Assembly (NCBI GenBank): GCA_023424395.1
Contig: JAFADY010000017.1
Location: 73,366 to 137,365 of the forward strand
Source: Bacteroidota bacterium
GTDB taxonomy: Bacteria; Bacteroidota; Bacteroidia; Bacteroidales; Dysgonomonadaceae
DNA length: 64,000 bases
Direction of reading: 5' to 3'
Below, piece after piece: positions 25,141-32,725 of the stretch; position 1 is the stretch's first letter, and each line of letters begins with the position of its first letter. A program made the position numbers and the translations under genes. The notes beneath the pieces were generated by a model that was not told the DNA's origin, made no database searches, and saw only the letters and a list, made by a program, of their open reading frames with translations.

Positions 25141-26226
25141 ATGATCCGTAAAATAATCCATATAGATATGGATGCGTTTTACGCCTCCATTGAGCAACGC
25201 GATAATCCCGAATACCGGGAAAAACCCGTTGCCGTGGGTTATGGCGGCAAACGCGGCGTGGTGGCGGCAGCCAGTTACGAGGCTCGTCGCTATGGCGTTC
25301 GTTCGGCAATGGCGTCGGTGACGGCGCTTAGAAAATGTCCGCACCTGATTTTCGTGATGCCCCGGTTCGATGTGTACAAGGCGGTTTCGGCACAGATAAT
25401 GCAGATTTTCAGGGAATATACCGATAAGGTGGAACCGCTGTCACTCGACGAGGCGTTTTTGGATGTTACCGAAAACAAAAAAGAAATAGAGATCGCCACG
25501 CAAATAGCGAAAGAGATTAAACAAAAAATACATCATCAAACCCGATTAACTGCATCGGCGGGTGTTTCTTACAACAAGTTTTTGGCGAAGATCGCATCCG
25601 ACTACAATAAACCGAACGGATTGTATGTGATCACTCCCGAAAAAGCTGAAAAGTTTCTTGAAAAATTGGCTATCGAAAAGTTCTTCGGTGTGGGTAAAGT
25701 AACGGCTCAGCGAATGCACGAATTGGGCATTCAAAACGGCTTCGATTTAAAGCAGCACACAGAAATGGAACTTATTCATCATTTCGGAAAAGCGGGTGCA
25801 ATGTATTATCATTTTGTGCGAGGCATCGATGAGCGGGAAGTGGAATCGGAATATGTGCGGAAATCGTTGGGTGCGGAAGAAACGTTTGCCGAAGACCTCT
25901 ACGAAATGGTGGATTTGCTGCGTGCTTTAGACGAAATTGCCCGCGAAGTTCACCGTCGTGCCGATAAACGGGGTTTTCTTGCCAAAACGCTCACGTTAAA
26001 AATAAAATACGCCGATTTTACCATCATTACCCGCAGCAAAACCGTAGAGTACTATCTGAGAACATACGACCAACTTTTTGAATTGGGAAAAGAGTTGCTG
26101 TTGCAGGTGGACGACATTGAAGACCGCAAAATCCGATTGATGGGCTTAACATTGAAAAATGCTGAGGCGGAGTCTGCCATGTTAAGCAATCTGCCGCTTC
26201 AGTTGTCGTTTGAGTTTAAAGAATAA
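25141..26226 (+). CDS. dinB: DNA polymerase IV (Y family)
   Basis: Translesion DNA polymerase that copies damaged templates with low fidelity. The 361 residues begin RKIIHIDMDAFYAS (first catalytic Asp), carry the YGVRSAMAS steric-gate region and EPLSLDEAFLDVT (catalytic Asp-Glu), helix-hairpin-helix residues (IEKFFGVGKVTA) and a little-finger domain. The extreme C-terminus, NLPLQLSFEF, is a good beta-clamp-binding motif (QLSFEF). The start is certain because family proteins begin with these residues, which makes the very short leader real if the promoter is correct. Its end overlaps an upstream extension of the MNT frame but not its likely start. Confidence 0.96.
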   Translation: MIRKIIHIDMDAFYASIEQRDNPEYREKPVAVGYGGKRGVVAAASYEARRYGVRSAMASVTALRKCPHLIFVMPRFDVYKAVSAQIMQIFREYTDKVEPLSLDEAFLDVTENKKEIEIATQIAKEIKQKIHHQTRLTASAGVSYNKFLAKIASDYNKPNGLYVITPEKAEKFLEKLAIEKFFGVGKVTAQRMHELGIQNGFDLKQHTEMELIHHFGKAGAMYYHFVRGIDEREVESEYVRKSLGAEETFAEDLYEMVDLLRALDEIAREVHRRADKRGFLAKTLTLKIKYADFTIITRSKTVEYYLRTYDQLFELGKELLLQVDDIEDRKIRLMGLTLKNAEAESAMLSNLPLQLSFEFKE

Positions 26227-26251
26227 AATAGAAATTTTATCTAAAAGTTTG

Positions 26252-26259
26252 TATATTTG
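26252..26259 (+). promoter_or_regulatory. -7 box before the MNT gene
   Basis: TATATTTG lies 17 bases before the ATG at 26276. No TTG occurs at a fitting distance upstream, so it is only a partial match. Confidence 0.4.
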
Positions 26260-26275
26260 CATTGAATTCAATAGT

Positions 26276-26620
26276 ATGAGCACAAGAGATTCACATATCT
26301 TGAATGAAATAAAACACAGAGTTTATTTGGTACAACCCGATGCTGAAATAATTTTGTTTGGCTCAAGGGCCAGAGGAGATGCTAACATAAATTCGGATTG
26401 GGATATTTTGGTTTTACTGAAAAAAGATATTAACTCAAAAATCAATTTTGAAAAAATCACTTATCCTTTGTATGAATACGGATGGTCGGTTGGAGAATTG
26501 ATTTCGGCTAAAGTTTACACAATGGAGGATTGGAAAAAAAGAAAACACACACTTTTTTATAAGAGTTCAAAGAGAGGGGATTGTAATATGACATTGACTC
26601 CCGATGAACGAAAGCAATAG
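26276..26620 (+). CDS. MNT-type nucleotidyltransferase, likely shifted at C-terminus
   Basis: Minimal nucleotidyltransferase of the MntA/HepT type, the antitoxin partner that AMPylates or otherwise neutralises HEPN toxins. From Met at 26276 the core has IILFGSRARGD followed by NSDWDILVLL, so the GS motif and two catalytic Asp are present. After YKSSKR the frame reads GDCN and continues into the next gene. One base added near 26563-26566 would instead read VQREGIVI and stop at 26589-26591 in an ATGA overlap with the HEPN start, the expected arrangement. I therefore infer a one-base shift near the end; the core could still fold. Confidence 0.7.
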   Translation: MSTRDSHILNEIKHRVYLVQPDAEIILFGSRARGDANINSDWDILVLLKKDINSKINFEKITYPLYEYGWSVGELISAKVYTMEDWKKRKHTLFYKSSKRGDCNMTLTPDERKQ

Positions 26621-26984
26621 TAGCTTTGAAAATTGAAAAGGCAGAAAAAACTTTTCAAGAAGCTAAAGGCGTGATAGAACTAGAGTATTGGAGTATAATT
26701 GCAAACAGATTATACTGCGCGTGTTTCTATATGACAACGGCATTGTTAATATCAAATGGATACGAAACTCGGAGTCATTCGGGATTCATTTATTGGGCTT
26801 GCATTTTATAAAAACCAACGTTATATCGAAAGAAAGCGGACAATTGTATACGCGCCTATTTGATCTGAGACAAACAGGTGATTACGATGATTTTTACGAA
26901 TTAACTCAGGATGATGTACTGCATCTGATAGAACCCGCTGAGGGCTATTTGTCCGAAATGAAAAAGTTAATCCAATTAAGTTAA
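26588..26984 (+). pseudogene. Frameshifted HEPN-domain gene (UPF0332-like)
   Basis: Partner of the MNT gene. Pieces of a HEPN/UPF0332 protein are present in order: MTLTPDER (26588), then KAIVALKIEKAEKTFQEAK, NRLYCACFYMTTALLISNG and SHSG, then HLLGLHFIKTN and LFDLRQTGDYDDF. They lie in different frames. One missing base at the A run 26611-26613 and another near the G run 26781-26783 would restore about 133 codons ending at 26984. Family HEPN proteins act as RNases in MNT/HEPN toxin-antitoxin modules. Either the toxin has been inactivated, or both homopolymers are consensus errors. Confidence 0.75.
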
Positions 26985-27524
26985 TCAAAGAATAAAATTC
27001 TCGGGGTGCTTTCCTTTTATGTCTTTGTAATACGATTTTATCTTTACAATATCCGTCCTGTAATCACCGGTAGTATAAAATATATCTAAAATAGAAGCTA
27101 CTTTTTTGCCGTAATCCAACCCTATTAATAGAAGGGGAACGTTGGCTTTTGTAGCGATAAAATAAAATCCCTTTTTCCATTCCTTCACCGGTTTGCGAGT
27201 CCCTTCGGGAGTGATGGCGAGATGGAGCTTATCGTGTTTTGAAAACTCGGCGGCCAGCGCGGTGGTTAGGTTGGTGTTTTTGTTTCGTTCAACCGGAATG
27301 CCTCCAATGCTTTTGAAAAACAGATTAAAGGGAAATACAAACCATTCCTTTTTAATCAGGAAATTGGCCGTTCTGCCCAAGGAAGAGTAGGCCAGTTTGC
27401 CAATGATGAAATCCCAATTGCTTGTGTGTGGCGCCACTAAGATAACGCATTTGGGAACATTGGGGAATGTATTAATAACTTTCCAGCCGAGTATTTTGGT
27501 GAGTATGAATTTGCTTAATCTCAT
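26985..27524 (-). CDS. 1-acyl-glycerol-3-phosphate acyltransferase-like protein
   Basis: Membrane-associated acyltransferase of the PlsC superfamily. The 179 residues carry motif I APHTSNWDF (H-x4-D, near residue 32), motif II GGIPVERN and motif III TPEGTR, with a following KKGFYFIATKANVPLL segment. It is short and lacks a strong TM helix, similar to Bacteroidota proteins related to glycerol acyltransferases of lipid A or phospholipid biosynthesis. The acyl donor and acceptor are unknown. It ends exactly at the boundary with the HEPN relic on the other strand, and lies between two eroded regions. Confidence 0.87.
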   Translation of the reverse strand: MRLSKFILTKILGWKVINTFPNVPKCVILVAPHTSNWDFIIGKLAYSSLGRTANFLIKKEWFVFPFNLFFKSIGGIPVERNKNTNLTTALAAEFSKHDKLHLAITPEGTRKPVKEWKKGFYFIATKANVPLLLIGLDYGKKVASILDIFYTTGDYRTDIVKIKSYYKDIKGKHPENFIL

Positions 27525-27560
27525 TTGAAGTTTAATGTTTAAAGTTTAGGGTTTCTTGAA

Positions 27561-28020
27561 TTGTCATTCTGAACGTAGTGAAGAATCTGTTATTCGAGCT
27601 CATCATTTAAGAATTCCCAATTAGGATTAAATGAGGAAATTAAGTCATTCTTCTTTTTTCTGTTCCAACCTTTTAATTCCTTTTCTCTTGTAATGGCTTG
27701 ACTTATTTCTTCAAAAAGTTCATAATAAATCAAATAATAACATTTATATTTTGTTGTGAAAGTCTGTTCATTTTCGGGTTTTTATGATAATGCAAACGCA
27801 CTTTTAAATCATTTGTTACTCCAATATATAGGGTGTTTTATTGTAATTGGTTAGTATATAAATGAAGTAGTTGTGTGTGCCAAAAGTTTTCATAAATTCT
27901 TTATAGATTTCTCGCTACGCTCGAAATGACAATTGAAAAAGGCTGAATTTGTCATTTCTACGATAGGAGAAATCCAACTTTCTTATCAATTTTAGATTCT
28001 TCACTCTGTTCAGAATGACA
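27561..28020. repeat. Dispersed palindromic repeats around a GIY-YIG relic
   Basis: Four related elements occur. TGTCATTCTGAACGTAGTGAAGAATCT is at 27561-27587 and its near-complement at 27994-28020. A second type, TGTCATTTC-n(10)-GAGAAATC, is at 27905-27931 (minus) and 27950-27975 (plus), facing each other. The first type is also inside the MITE-like element at 15.5 kb. Short, paired and intergenic, they resemble REP/BIME elements. The GIY-YIG relic lies between the 27561 and 27905 copies. Confidence 0.75.
27563..27893 (-). pseudogene. Broken GIY-YIG nuclease gene
   Basis: On the minus strand from ATG 27893 the frame reads MKTFGTHNYFIYILTNYNKT and then stops. The next frame continues LYIGVTNDLKVRLHYHKN, and the third continues PENEQTFTTKYKCYY, YYELFEEISQAITREKELKGW and NPNWEFLNDG to a TGA at 27565-27563. 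Together this is a complete URI-type GIY-YIG domain of about 110 codons needing one extra base near 27832 and another near 27780. The last ten codons come from the palindromic repeat. These small nucleases are frequent, repeated genes in Bacteroidota and are often mobile. The gap on either side holds only repeats. Confidence 0.8.
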
Positions 28021-28039
28021 GATACCTCCATTTGTGTAA

Positions 28040-29971
28040 TTACTCAAACTCTTCCAATTCCAACGTCAGCCGTTCCCATTTGTTCATCGAAAGAGTGATT
28101 TTATTTTTCAATTCGATATACGATTGCAATAAAGCTGCGTTTGCCGCACCTTCGGGCGTAGTTAATTCTTGTTCCAAATCCGAAAGTTCGGTTTCCATTT
28201 TGGAAATTTTATTTTCAGTTTCCGAAATTTCTTTCTCCAGTTTCCGAATTTCGCGATTGCGCTCTTTTTGCTCCTGATACGAGAGTTTGCTTTCGGAAAC
28301 CGTTTCTTTTTTCTCTTCTGTTTTTGATGATGGGGATTGGGAAAGTTCAAGTTGCTGGAGATTTTCGAGTTTCTTTTTCGATAGGAAATCGTAAATACCG
28401 CCGATATGTTCCAGCACTTTGCCGCCCCCAAACTCGTATATCTTATTGACAAGGCCGTTCAAAAAATCACGGTCGTGCGATACGATGATAGCCGTTCCGT
28501 CAAATTCTTTGATGGCTTTTTTCAGTACCTCTTTGGAGGCAATATCTAAGTGATTGGTTGGTTCATCGAGAATGAGTAAATTAACGGGTTCGAGTAAGAG
28601 ACGGATCATTGCCAACCGGCTTCGTTCGCCTCCCGATAATACCTTCACTTTTTTATCAGATGCTTCCCCTCCAAACATAAACGCACCCAGAATATCGCGA
28701 ATTTTGGTACGTATATCGCCTACGGCAACATAATCGATGGTTTCAAAAACCGTCAGGTTTTCATCCAGTAGTTGCGCTTGGTTTTGTGCGAAGTATCCGA
28801 TTTTGACGTTGTGGCCGAGTTCTAATTTACCATCAAAATCGATTTCGTTCATAATGCATTTCACGAGTGTGGATTTTCCCTCGCCGTTTTTCCCTACAAA
28901 AGCTACTTTTTCGCCTCTATTAATCGTTAGCGTAACGCCGGAGAACACCAGATGCGAGCCGTAGTTTTTTGCCAGATTTTCAGCTATCACGGGATAGGAC
29001 CCTGAGCGTGGTGCCGGGGGAAACTTGAGGTTGAGGCGCGAATTATCCACTTCGTCCACTTCAATGCGTTCAATTTTGTCTAATTGTTTGATGCGCGACT
29101 GTACCTGATTGGATTTGGTGGCTTTGTAACGAAATCGTTCTATGAACGCTTCGGTGTCTTGAATCTGTTTCTGTTGGTTTTCAAAAGCACGGAGTTGTTG
29201 TTCGCGCCGTTCTTGTCGAAGTTCCAGATACTTGGAATAGTTTACTTTGTAATCGTGAATATCGCCCAAAACAATTTCAATGGTACGGGTGGTTACGTTA
29301 TCCAAAAAGGCTTTATCGTGGGAGACCAGCATCACGGCATTGGCGCGCAAAGTAAGAAAATTTTCCAACCATTGAATGGACTCAATATCCAAATGGTTGG
29401 TAGGTTCGTCGAGCAGCAACACGTCGGGCGATTGCAGCAAGATTTTCGCCAACTCAATGCGCATTCGCCATCCGCCACTAAACTCTTTGGTTGGTCGATT
29501 GAAATCGGAGCGATTAAATCCCAATCCAAGCAAGGTTTTCTCGATTTCGGCTTCAAAATCGTTGATTCCCGACATCAACAACAGTTCTTGCACATCGGTA
29601 GAGCGTTGAATGATATGGTGATATTCGTCCGATTCATAATCGGTTCTCTCTGCCATTTGCGTGTGTAATTGCTCTAATTCTTTTTCGAGCGCTTGCAAAT
29701 GCTCAAACGCCAAGGACGCTTCTTCCATTACGGTACGTGTATTGTCGAGCTTCATTTGCTGCGGCAGATAACCGATAGTAATTTCTTTTGGATATGAAAT
29801 GGCCCCACTCGTTGGCTGCTGTAATCCGGCAATGAGTTTGAGCAGGGTCGATTTTCCGGCACCGTTCTTTCCGGCAAGCGCCATTCGCTCGTTTTTGTTA
29901 AGGACGAATGAGATGTTGTCTAATAATGTGAATCCGCCAAATTCGACGGTGAGATTATCGATGGAGATCAT
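28040..29971 (-). CDS. ABC-F family ATPase (Uup/EttA-like)
   Basis: Soluble protein with two ABC ATPase domains and no membrane part, of the ABC-F group that acts on ribosomes. Domain 1 (about 1-245) has GKNGAGKS near residue 36, FSGGWRMR and LLLDEPTNHLD. The P-site linker (about 245-320) is highly charged (LELRQERREQQLRAFENQQ). Domain 2 (about 320-540) has GKNGEGKS, LSGGERSR and LILDEPTNHLD. A Glu/Lys-rich C-terminal coiled coil follows (about 560-643), like that of Uup. Length 643 is normal. Monocistronic. The coiled coil favours Uup-like or ribosome-rescue functions over antibiotic protection, but this is not proven. Confidence 0.93.
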   Translation of the reverse strand: MISIDNLTVEFGGFTLLDNISFVLNKNERMALAGKNGAGKSTLLKLIAGLQQPTSGAISYPKEITIGYLPQQMKLDNTRTVMEEASLAFEHLQALEKELEQLHTQMAERTDYESDEYHHIIQRSTDVQELLLMSGINDFEAEIEKTLLGLGFNRSDFNRPTKEFSGGWRMRIELAKILLQSPDVLLLDEPTNHLDIESIQWLENFLTLRANAVMLVSHDKAFLDNVTTRTIEIVLGDIHDYKVNYSKYLELRQERREQQLRAFENQQKQIQDTEAFIERFRYKATKSNQVQSRIKQLDKIERIEVDEVDNSRLNLKFPPAPRSGSYPVIAENLAKNYGSHLVFSGVTLTINRGEKVAFVGKNGEGKSTLVKCIMNEIDFDGKLELGHNVKIGYFAQNQAQLLDENLTVFETIDYVAVGDIRTKIRDILGAFMFGGEASDKKVKVLSGGERSRLAMIRLLLEPVNLLILDEPTNHLDIASKEVLKKAIKEFDGTAIIVSHDRDFLNGLVNKIYEFGGGKVLEHIGGIYDFLSKKKLENLQQLELSQSPSSKTEEKKETVSESKLSYQEQKERNREIRKLEKEISETENKISKMETELSDLEQELTTPEGAANAALLQSYIELKNKITLSMNKWERLTLELEEFE

Positions 29972-30143
29972 GACTTATGCGAAAAAATCGGTGCAAAGGA
30001 ACGAGTTTTTTTCCTTAATTGAAATACAAACTTATTAATAATCAAAAAAAAGTTTATGCGTTATATCTAAAAATCCGTGTTATTTTCTCTAAAGAAGAAC
30101 AAGATTGATATTGAATGCGTTGATAAATAAACGATAAGTAAAA

Positions 30144-30869
30144 ATGAAAGAAATTCACGTGGGTTGCTCGGGTTTTTACAACACTGATTGGAAAGGAGAA
30201 TTTTATCCTGTAAACCTGTCTTCTAAAAATTATCTAGAATATTACTCGAAAATCTTTAATGCGGTAGAGATAAACTCTTCATTTTACCGTAAACCAACGA
30301 TGAAAACACTCCAAAATTGGAATGATACAACCCCAGACGAATTTAGATTTTTCATAAAAATACCGAAAAAAATCACACACGATGAACGTATGAAAAATGT
30401 AACTGATCCTATAAAAGAGTTCTGTACCCATATAGCTTCCGGATTAAAAAATAAGTTAAGCGGTTTTTTGTTTCAACTTCCGCCGTCTTTTATTTTTTCC
30501 AATGAAAATACACAAAGAATAATAACTGCGTTGGACGATACGTATCTAAACGTAATAGAATTTCGCCACGCATCGTGGTGGAATAAGGAAGTGCAACATA
30601 TTTTGACAGAGAAAAATATTGTATTCAGCGGTGTCAGTATTCCTAAAAATATTTCAGATGAAGTTATTATGAGCCATCCCGATATTTTGTATTATCGCTT
30701 GCACGGCACCCCCGTGATGTTTAGATCGGCATATTCCGAAGAGTTTTTGAACGCGCTTGCCATACAAATAAAGAATGCCGAAAAAACCGCTTACGTGTTT
30801 TTTAACAATACGTGGGGTTTATCGGCGATTAGAAACGCGAAATATTTTCAAGAGCAAATTACTTCTTAA
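30144..30869 (+). CDS. DUF72 (YecE-like) protein
   Basis: A 241-residue TIM-barrel protein of unknown activity. Typical features are IHVGCSGFYNTDWKGEFYP at the start, FNAVEINSSFYRKPT, FRFFIKIPKKITHDERM, the FLFQLPPSF motif, VIEFRHASWW and YYRLHGTP near the end, then FNNTWG. The fold is related to endonuclease IV and xylose isomerase, but no activity is established. It is convergent with the hisS relic; their last 11 bases overlap, which suggests hisS originally ended here. Confidence 0.92.
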   Translation: MKEIHVGCSGFYNTDWKGEFYPVNLSSKNYLEYYSKIFNAVEINSSFYRKPTMKTLQNWNDTTPDEFRFFIKIPKKITHDERMKNVTDPIKEFCTHIASGLKNKLSGFLFQLPPSFIFSNENTQRIITALDDTYLNVIEFRHASWWNKEVQHILTEKNIVFSGVSIPKNISDEVIMSHPDILYYRLHGTPVMFRSAYSEEFLNALAIQIKNAEKTAYVFFNNTWGLSAIRNAKYFQEQITS

Positions 30870-31047
30870 ATTCCCCGACAATTTCATCCAAACTCACCAA
30901 TTCCTGCTCCCCCGTCTTCATATCTTTCAACGTAATTTTTTCTTCCTTCATTTCGTTTTCTCCCACAAGGGCTACGAAGGGAATGCGATTGCTGTCGGCA
31001 TACGACATCTGTTTTTTCATCTTTGCCGCTTCGGGATATATTTCGGC
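30859..31047 (-). pseudogene. 3' relic of hisS
   Basis: From AEIYPEAAKMKKQMSY to the TAA this matches the last 62 codons of intact hisS at 32.7 kb. By eye, 168 aligned bases (30880-31047 against 32747-32914) have about 16 mismatches and no gaps, mostly in codon third positions. Only the anticodon-binding domain end is present. An ATG at 31113 opens a short frame through the repeat, which I consider accidental. The C-terminal GEFKK here differs from the full copy (SSIIGF), and this relic overlaps the end of the DUF72 gene, so the original hisS end may be here. Confidence 0.85.
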
Positions 31048-31281
31048 CTTCGTTTGGCGCAAGTTTGCAACTTGTGCCCATAACAATATATAGTTTGTAA
31101 CTACTTTATTCATACCAATACGGCGTTGTTTTTATTGTTTTAGTGTGCTGCTTAGAATTAGAGCTATTATATTATCTATTCTTTTCTCAGTTGAAACTGA
31201 GGGTGTTTTGGGCACAAGTTGCAAACTTGCGCCAAACAAAATTCCAAAAACAATACATAGCTTGTAACTATTTTATTCATC

Positions 31282-31830
31282 TTAACAAGGCGTTATTTTT
31301 ACAACACCTTTTCCTCCCGCGAAATCAATCGCACTACTATACGGATAGTTCTCTGCTTTATCCACAAACCCTGCTTTTACCGGATTTTCGTGAATGTAAT
31401 CTATGGTGGATTCAATCGCGTATGTAGTTGTTGAAAGTTCAATCGGTTGATTGTGTTGTTGCCAAAACTGATAGTTTTTGTTATTCAATTTACGTTGCCC
31501 TGCTCGCTGAAACATCCAAAGCATCCACCCTTTCCTGCTTTCTTGAGGATTATTTTCTATCTCGGAGAGAATCTTCTTTGAAGTGAATTTTTTTAAATCC
31601 CGAAGGATATCTTCTAATGATTCTTTTTCCGTTTGAATGACTAAATGAACGTGATTTGACATTATCACCCAAGCATATACTATTAATCCTTTTTTTTCGA
31701 TGCAATAATTAATGCTTTCTACTACAATGTCTTTGTATATGGAGCGTGTGAATACATCAATCCAATTGACAGTGGCAAAACTGACAAAATAGATTCCTTC
31801 GGGCTTTCGAAATTTGTATTTACGGCTCAT
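31282..31830 (-). CDS. REP-associated tyrosine transposase (RAYT, Y1 type)
   Basis: Single-strand DNA transposase of the IS200/IS605-related HUH group that acts on REP palindromes. The 182 residues start SRKYKFRKPEGIYFVSFAT, carry the HUH motif in MSNHVHLVIQ near residue 60 and the helix with catalytic Tyr in IDYIHENPVKAGFV near residue 147. The length is right for RAYTs, which have lost autonomous element ends. Type A and B palindromes flank it at 31211 and 31857, so gene and repeats form a REPtron. The final codons run into a fragment of a type A unit. Confidence 0.92.
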   Translation of the reverse strand: MSRKYKFRKPEGIYFVSFATVNWIDVFTRSIYKDIVVESINYCIEKKGLIVYAWVIMSNHVHLVIQTEKESLEDILRDLKKFTSKKILSEIENNPQESRKGWMLWMFQRAGQRKLNNKNYQFWQQHNQPIELSTTTYAIESTIDYIHENPVKAGFVDKAENYPYSSAIDFAGGKGVVKITPC

Positions 31831-32050
31831 AATTGATGCGTTTGTCTATTTCGTTTGGCGCAAGTTTGTAACTTGTGCCTATAACAATAAATAGTTTGCA
31901 ACTATTTTATTTATACCAATATGGCGTTGTATTATCTTTTGTTTTCTCAGTTAAAAACTGAGGGTGTTTTGGGCACAAGTTACAAACTTGCGCCACGTTA
32001 GGTTTTGAGTTTGTTTGGCACAAGTTGTAAGCTTGCGTCAATAAAGATTA

Positions 32051-32530
32051 TTAACCCCTTATTCGCAAGTACCTATCAGGACTAATCCGAAATCCATAAA
32101 ATATAACATCTCGATTGTCGTATTCGATAAAAAATAAATCCAGAATATACCCCATATCAGTTCTTTTGGTGTAGATAACTTTTGCAAAAGGAACTTTTGA
32201 TAGCATCTCTGTAATAGGAAGGTCTTCGTAGTCGTATACCTAGCGTCCTCTATTTTGCATTCCATTATATAAAGTATCAATAGACATAAACAATGGTCTG
32301 CCGTATATGGAATCGATTTCCTGCATTGTTTTTTTGTGTAGTTTCAAGCAAGGATATGGTTTGTAATCAGTGCCGAACCTGCTGCAAGTAAGAGTATCCA
32401 TCCATTTAGGATATTCAATCAGTTCAAATATATCACTGTCTACTGAAGCTGTTTCTGTTCTATTATGACACGCAGTGAGAATCGTAAAAATTAGTATAAA
32501 AAAGAAATAAAATGATTTAGTATTTTTCAT
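32051..32530 (-). pseudogene. Lipoprotein gene split by an in-frame amber codon
   Basis: Starting at 32530, a signal peptide (KNTKSFYFFFILIFTILTAC, Cys near residue 21) and 96 codons end at a TAG (32242-32240). The same frame then continues VYDYEDLPITEMLSKV and on to a TAA at 32053-32051, giving 159 codons with a protein-like sequence throughout (ILDLFFIEYDNRDVIFYGFRIS). So one sense-to-stop change splits an otherwise intact lipoprotein gene. I do not recognise the family. It lies inside the REP-like array between palindromes and was probably carried along with it. Read-through is possible but nothing else in the window suggests amber decoding. Confidence 0.7.
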
Positions 32531-32725
32531 TATTTATTCTATATTTGGCGCAAGTTTGTAACTTGTGCCCATACAATATATAGTTTGTAACTATCTTATT
32601 CATCTTAAAACGGCGTTATTCTTAAATTCAACGTGTTGTGTAAAGAATATAATCGTTGTATCATCTTTTGTTTTCTCAGTTAAAAACTGAGGGTGTTTTA
32701 GGCACAAGTTACAAACTTGCGCCAG

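Larger units (their letters stand above)
31056..32723. repeat. REP-like palindrome array around a RAYT gene
   Basis: Seven copies of an imperfect 23-base palindrome, GGCgCAAGTT-tgc-AACTTGtGCC, are at 31056-31078, 31211-31233, 31857-31879, 31972-31994, 32017-32039, 32547-32569 and 32701-32723. They belong to two longer unit types in opposite orientation: type A runs on into AACAATATATAGTTTGTAAC...CGGCGTT, and type B is preceded by CTCAGTT-n-AACTGAG-GGTGTTTT. The first and last copies lie next to the two hisS duplicate ends. A ragged copy occurs at about 38108-38134. They are characteristic of REP elements mobilised by the linked transposase. Confidence 0.9.

Noticed and set aside
26210..26275. 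Longer MNT start overlapping the dinB end
   Set aside because: The first 22 residues read through dinB's 3' end; the ATG at 26276 follows a -7 box and gives the normal family N-terminus.
28040..29971. ABC-F gene as antibiotic resistance
   Set aside because: The linker is not of the long resistance type and a Uup-like C-terminal coiled coil is present; housekeeping is more likely.
31048..31113. Extension of the hisS relic to an ATG at 31113
   Set aside because: The extra residues (MNKVVTNYILLWAQVANLRQTK, here shown in part) come from the palindromic repeat; the catalytic domain is missing, so no function is likely.
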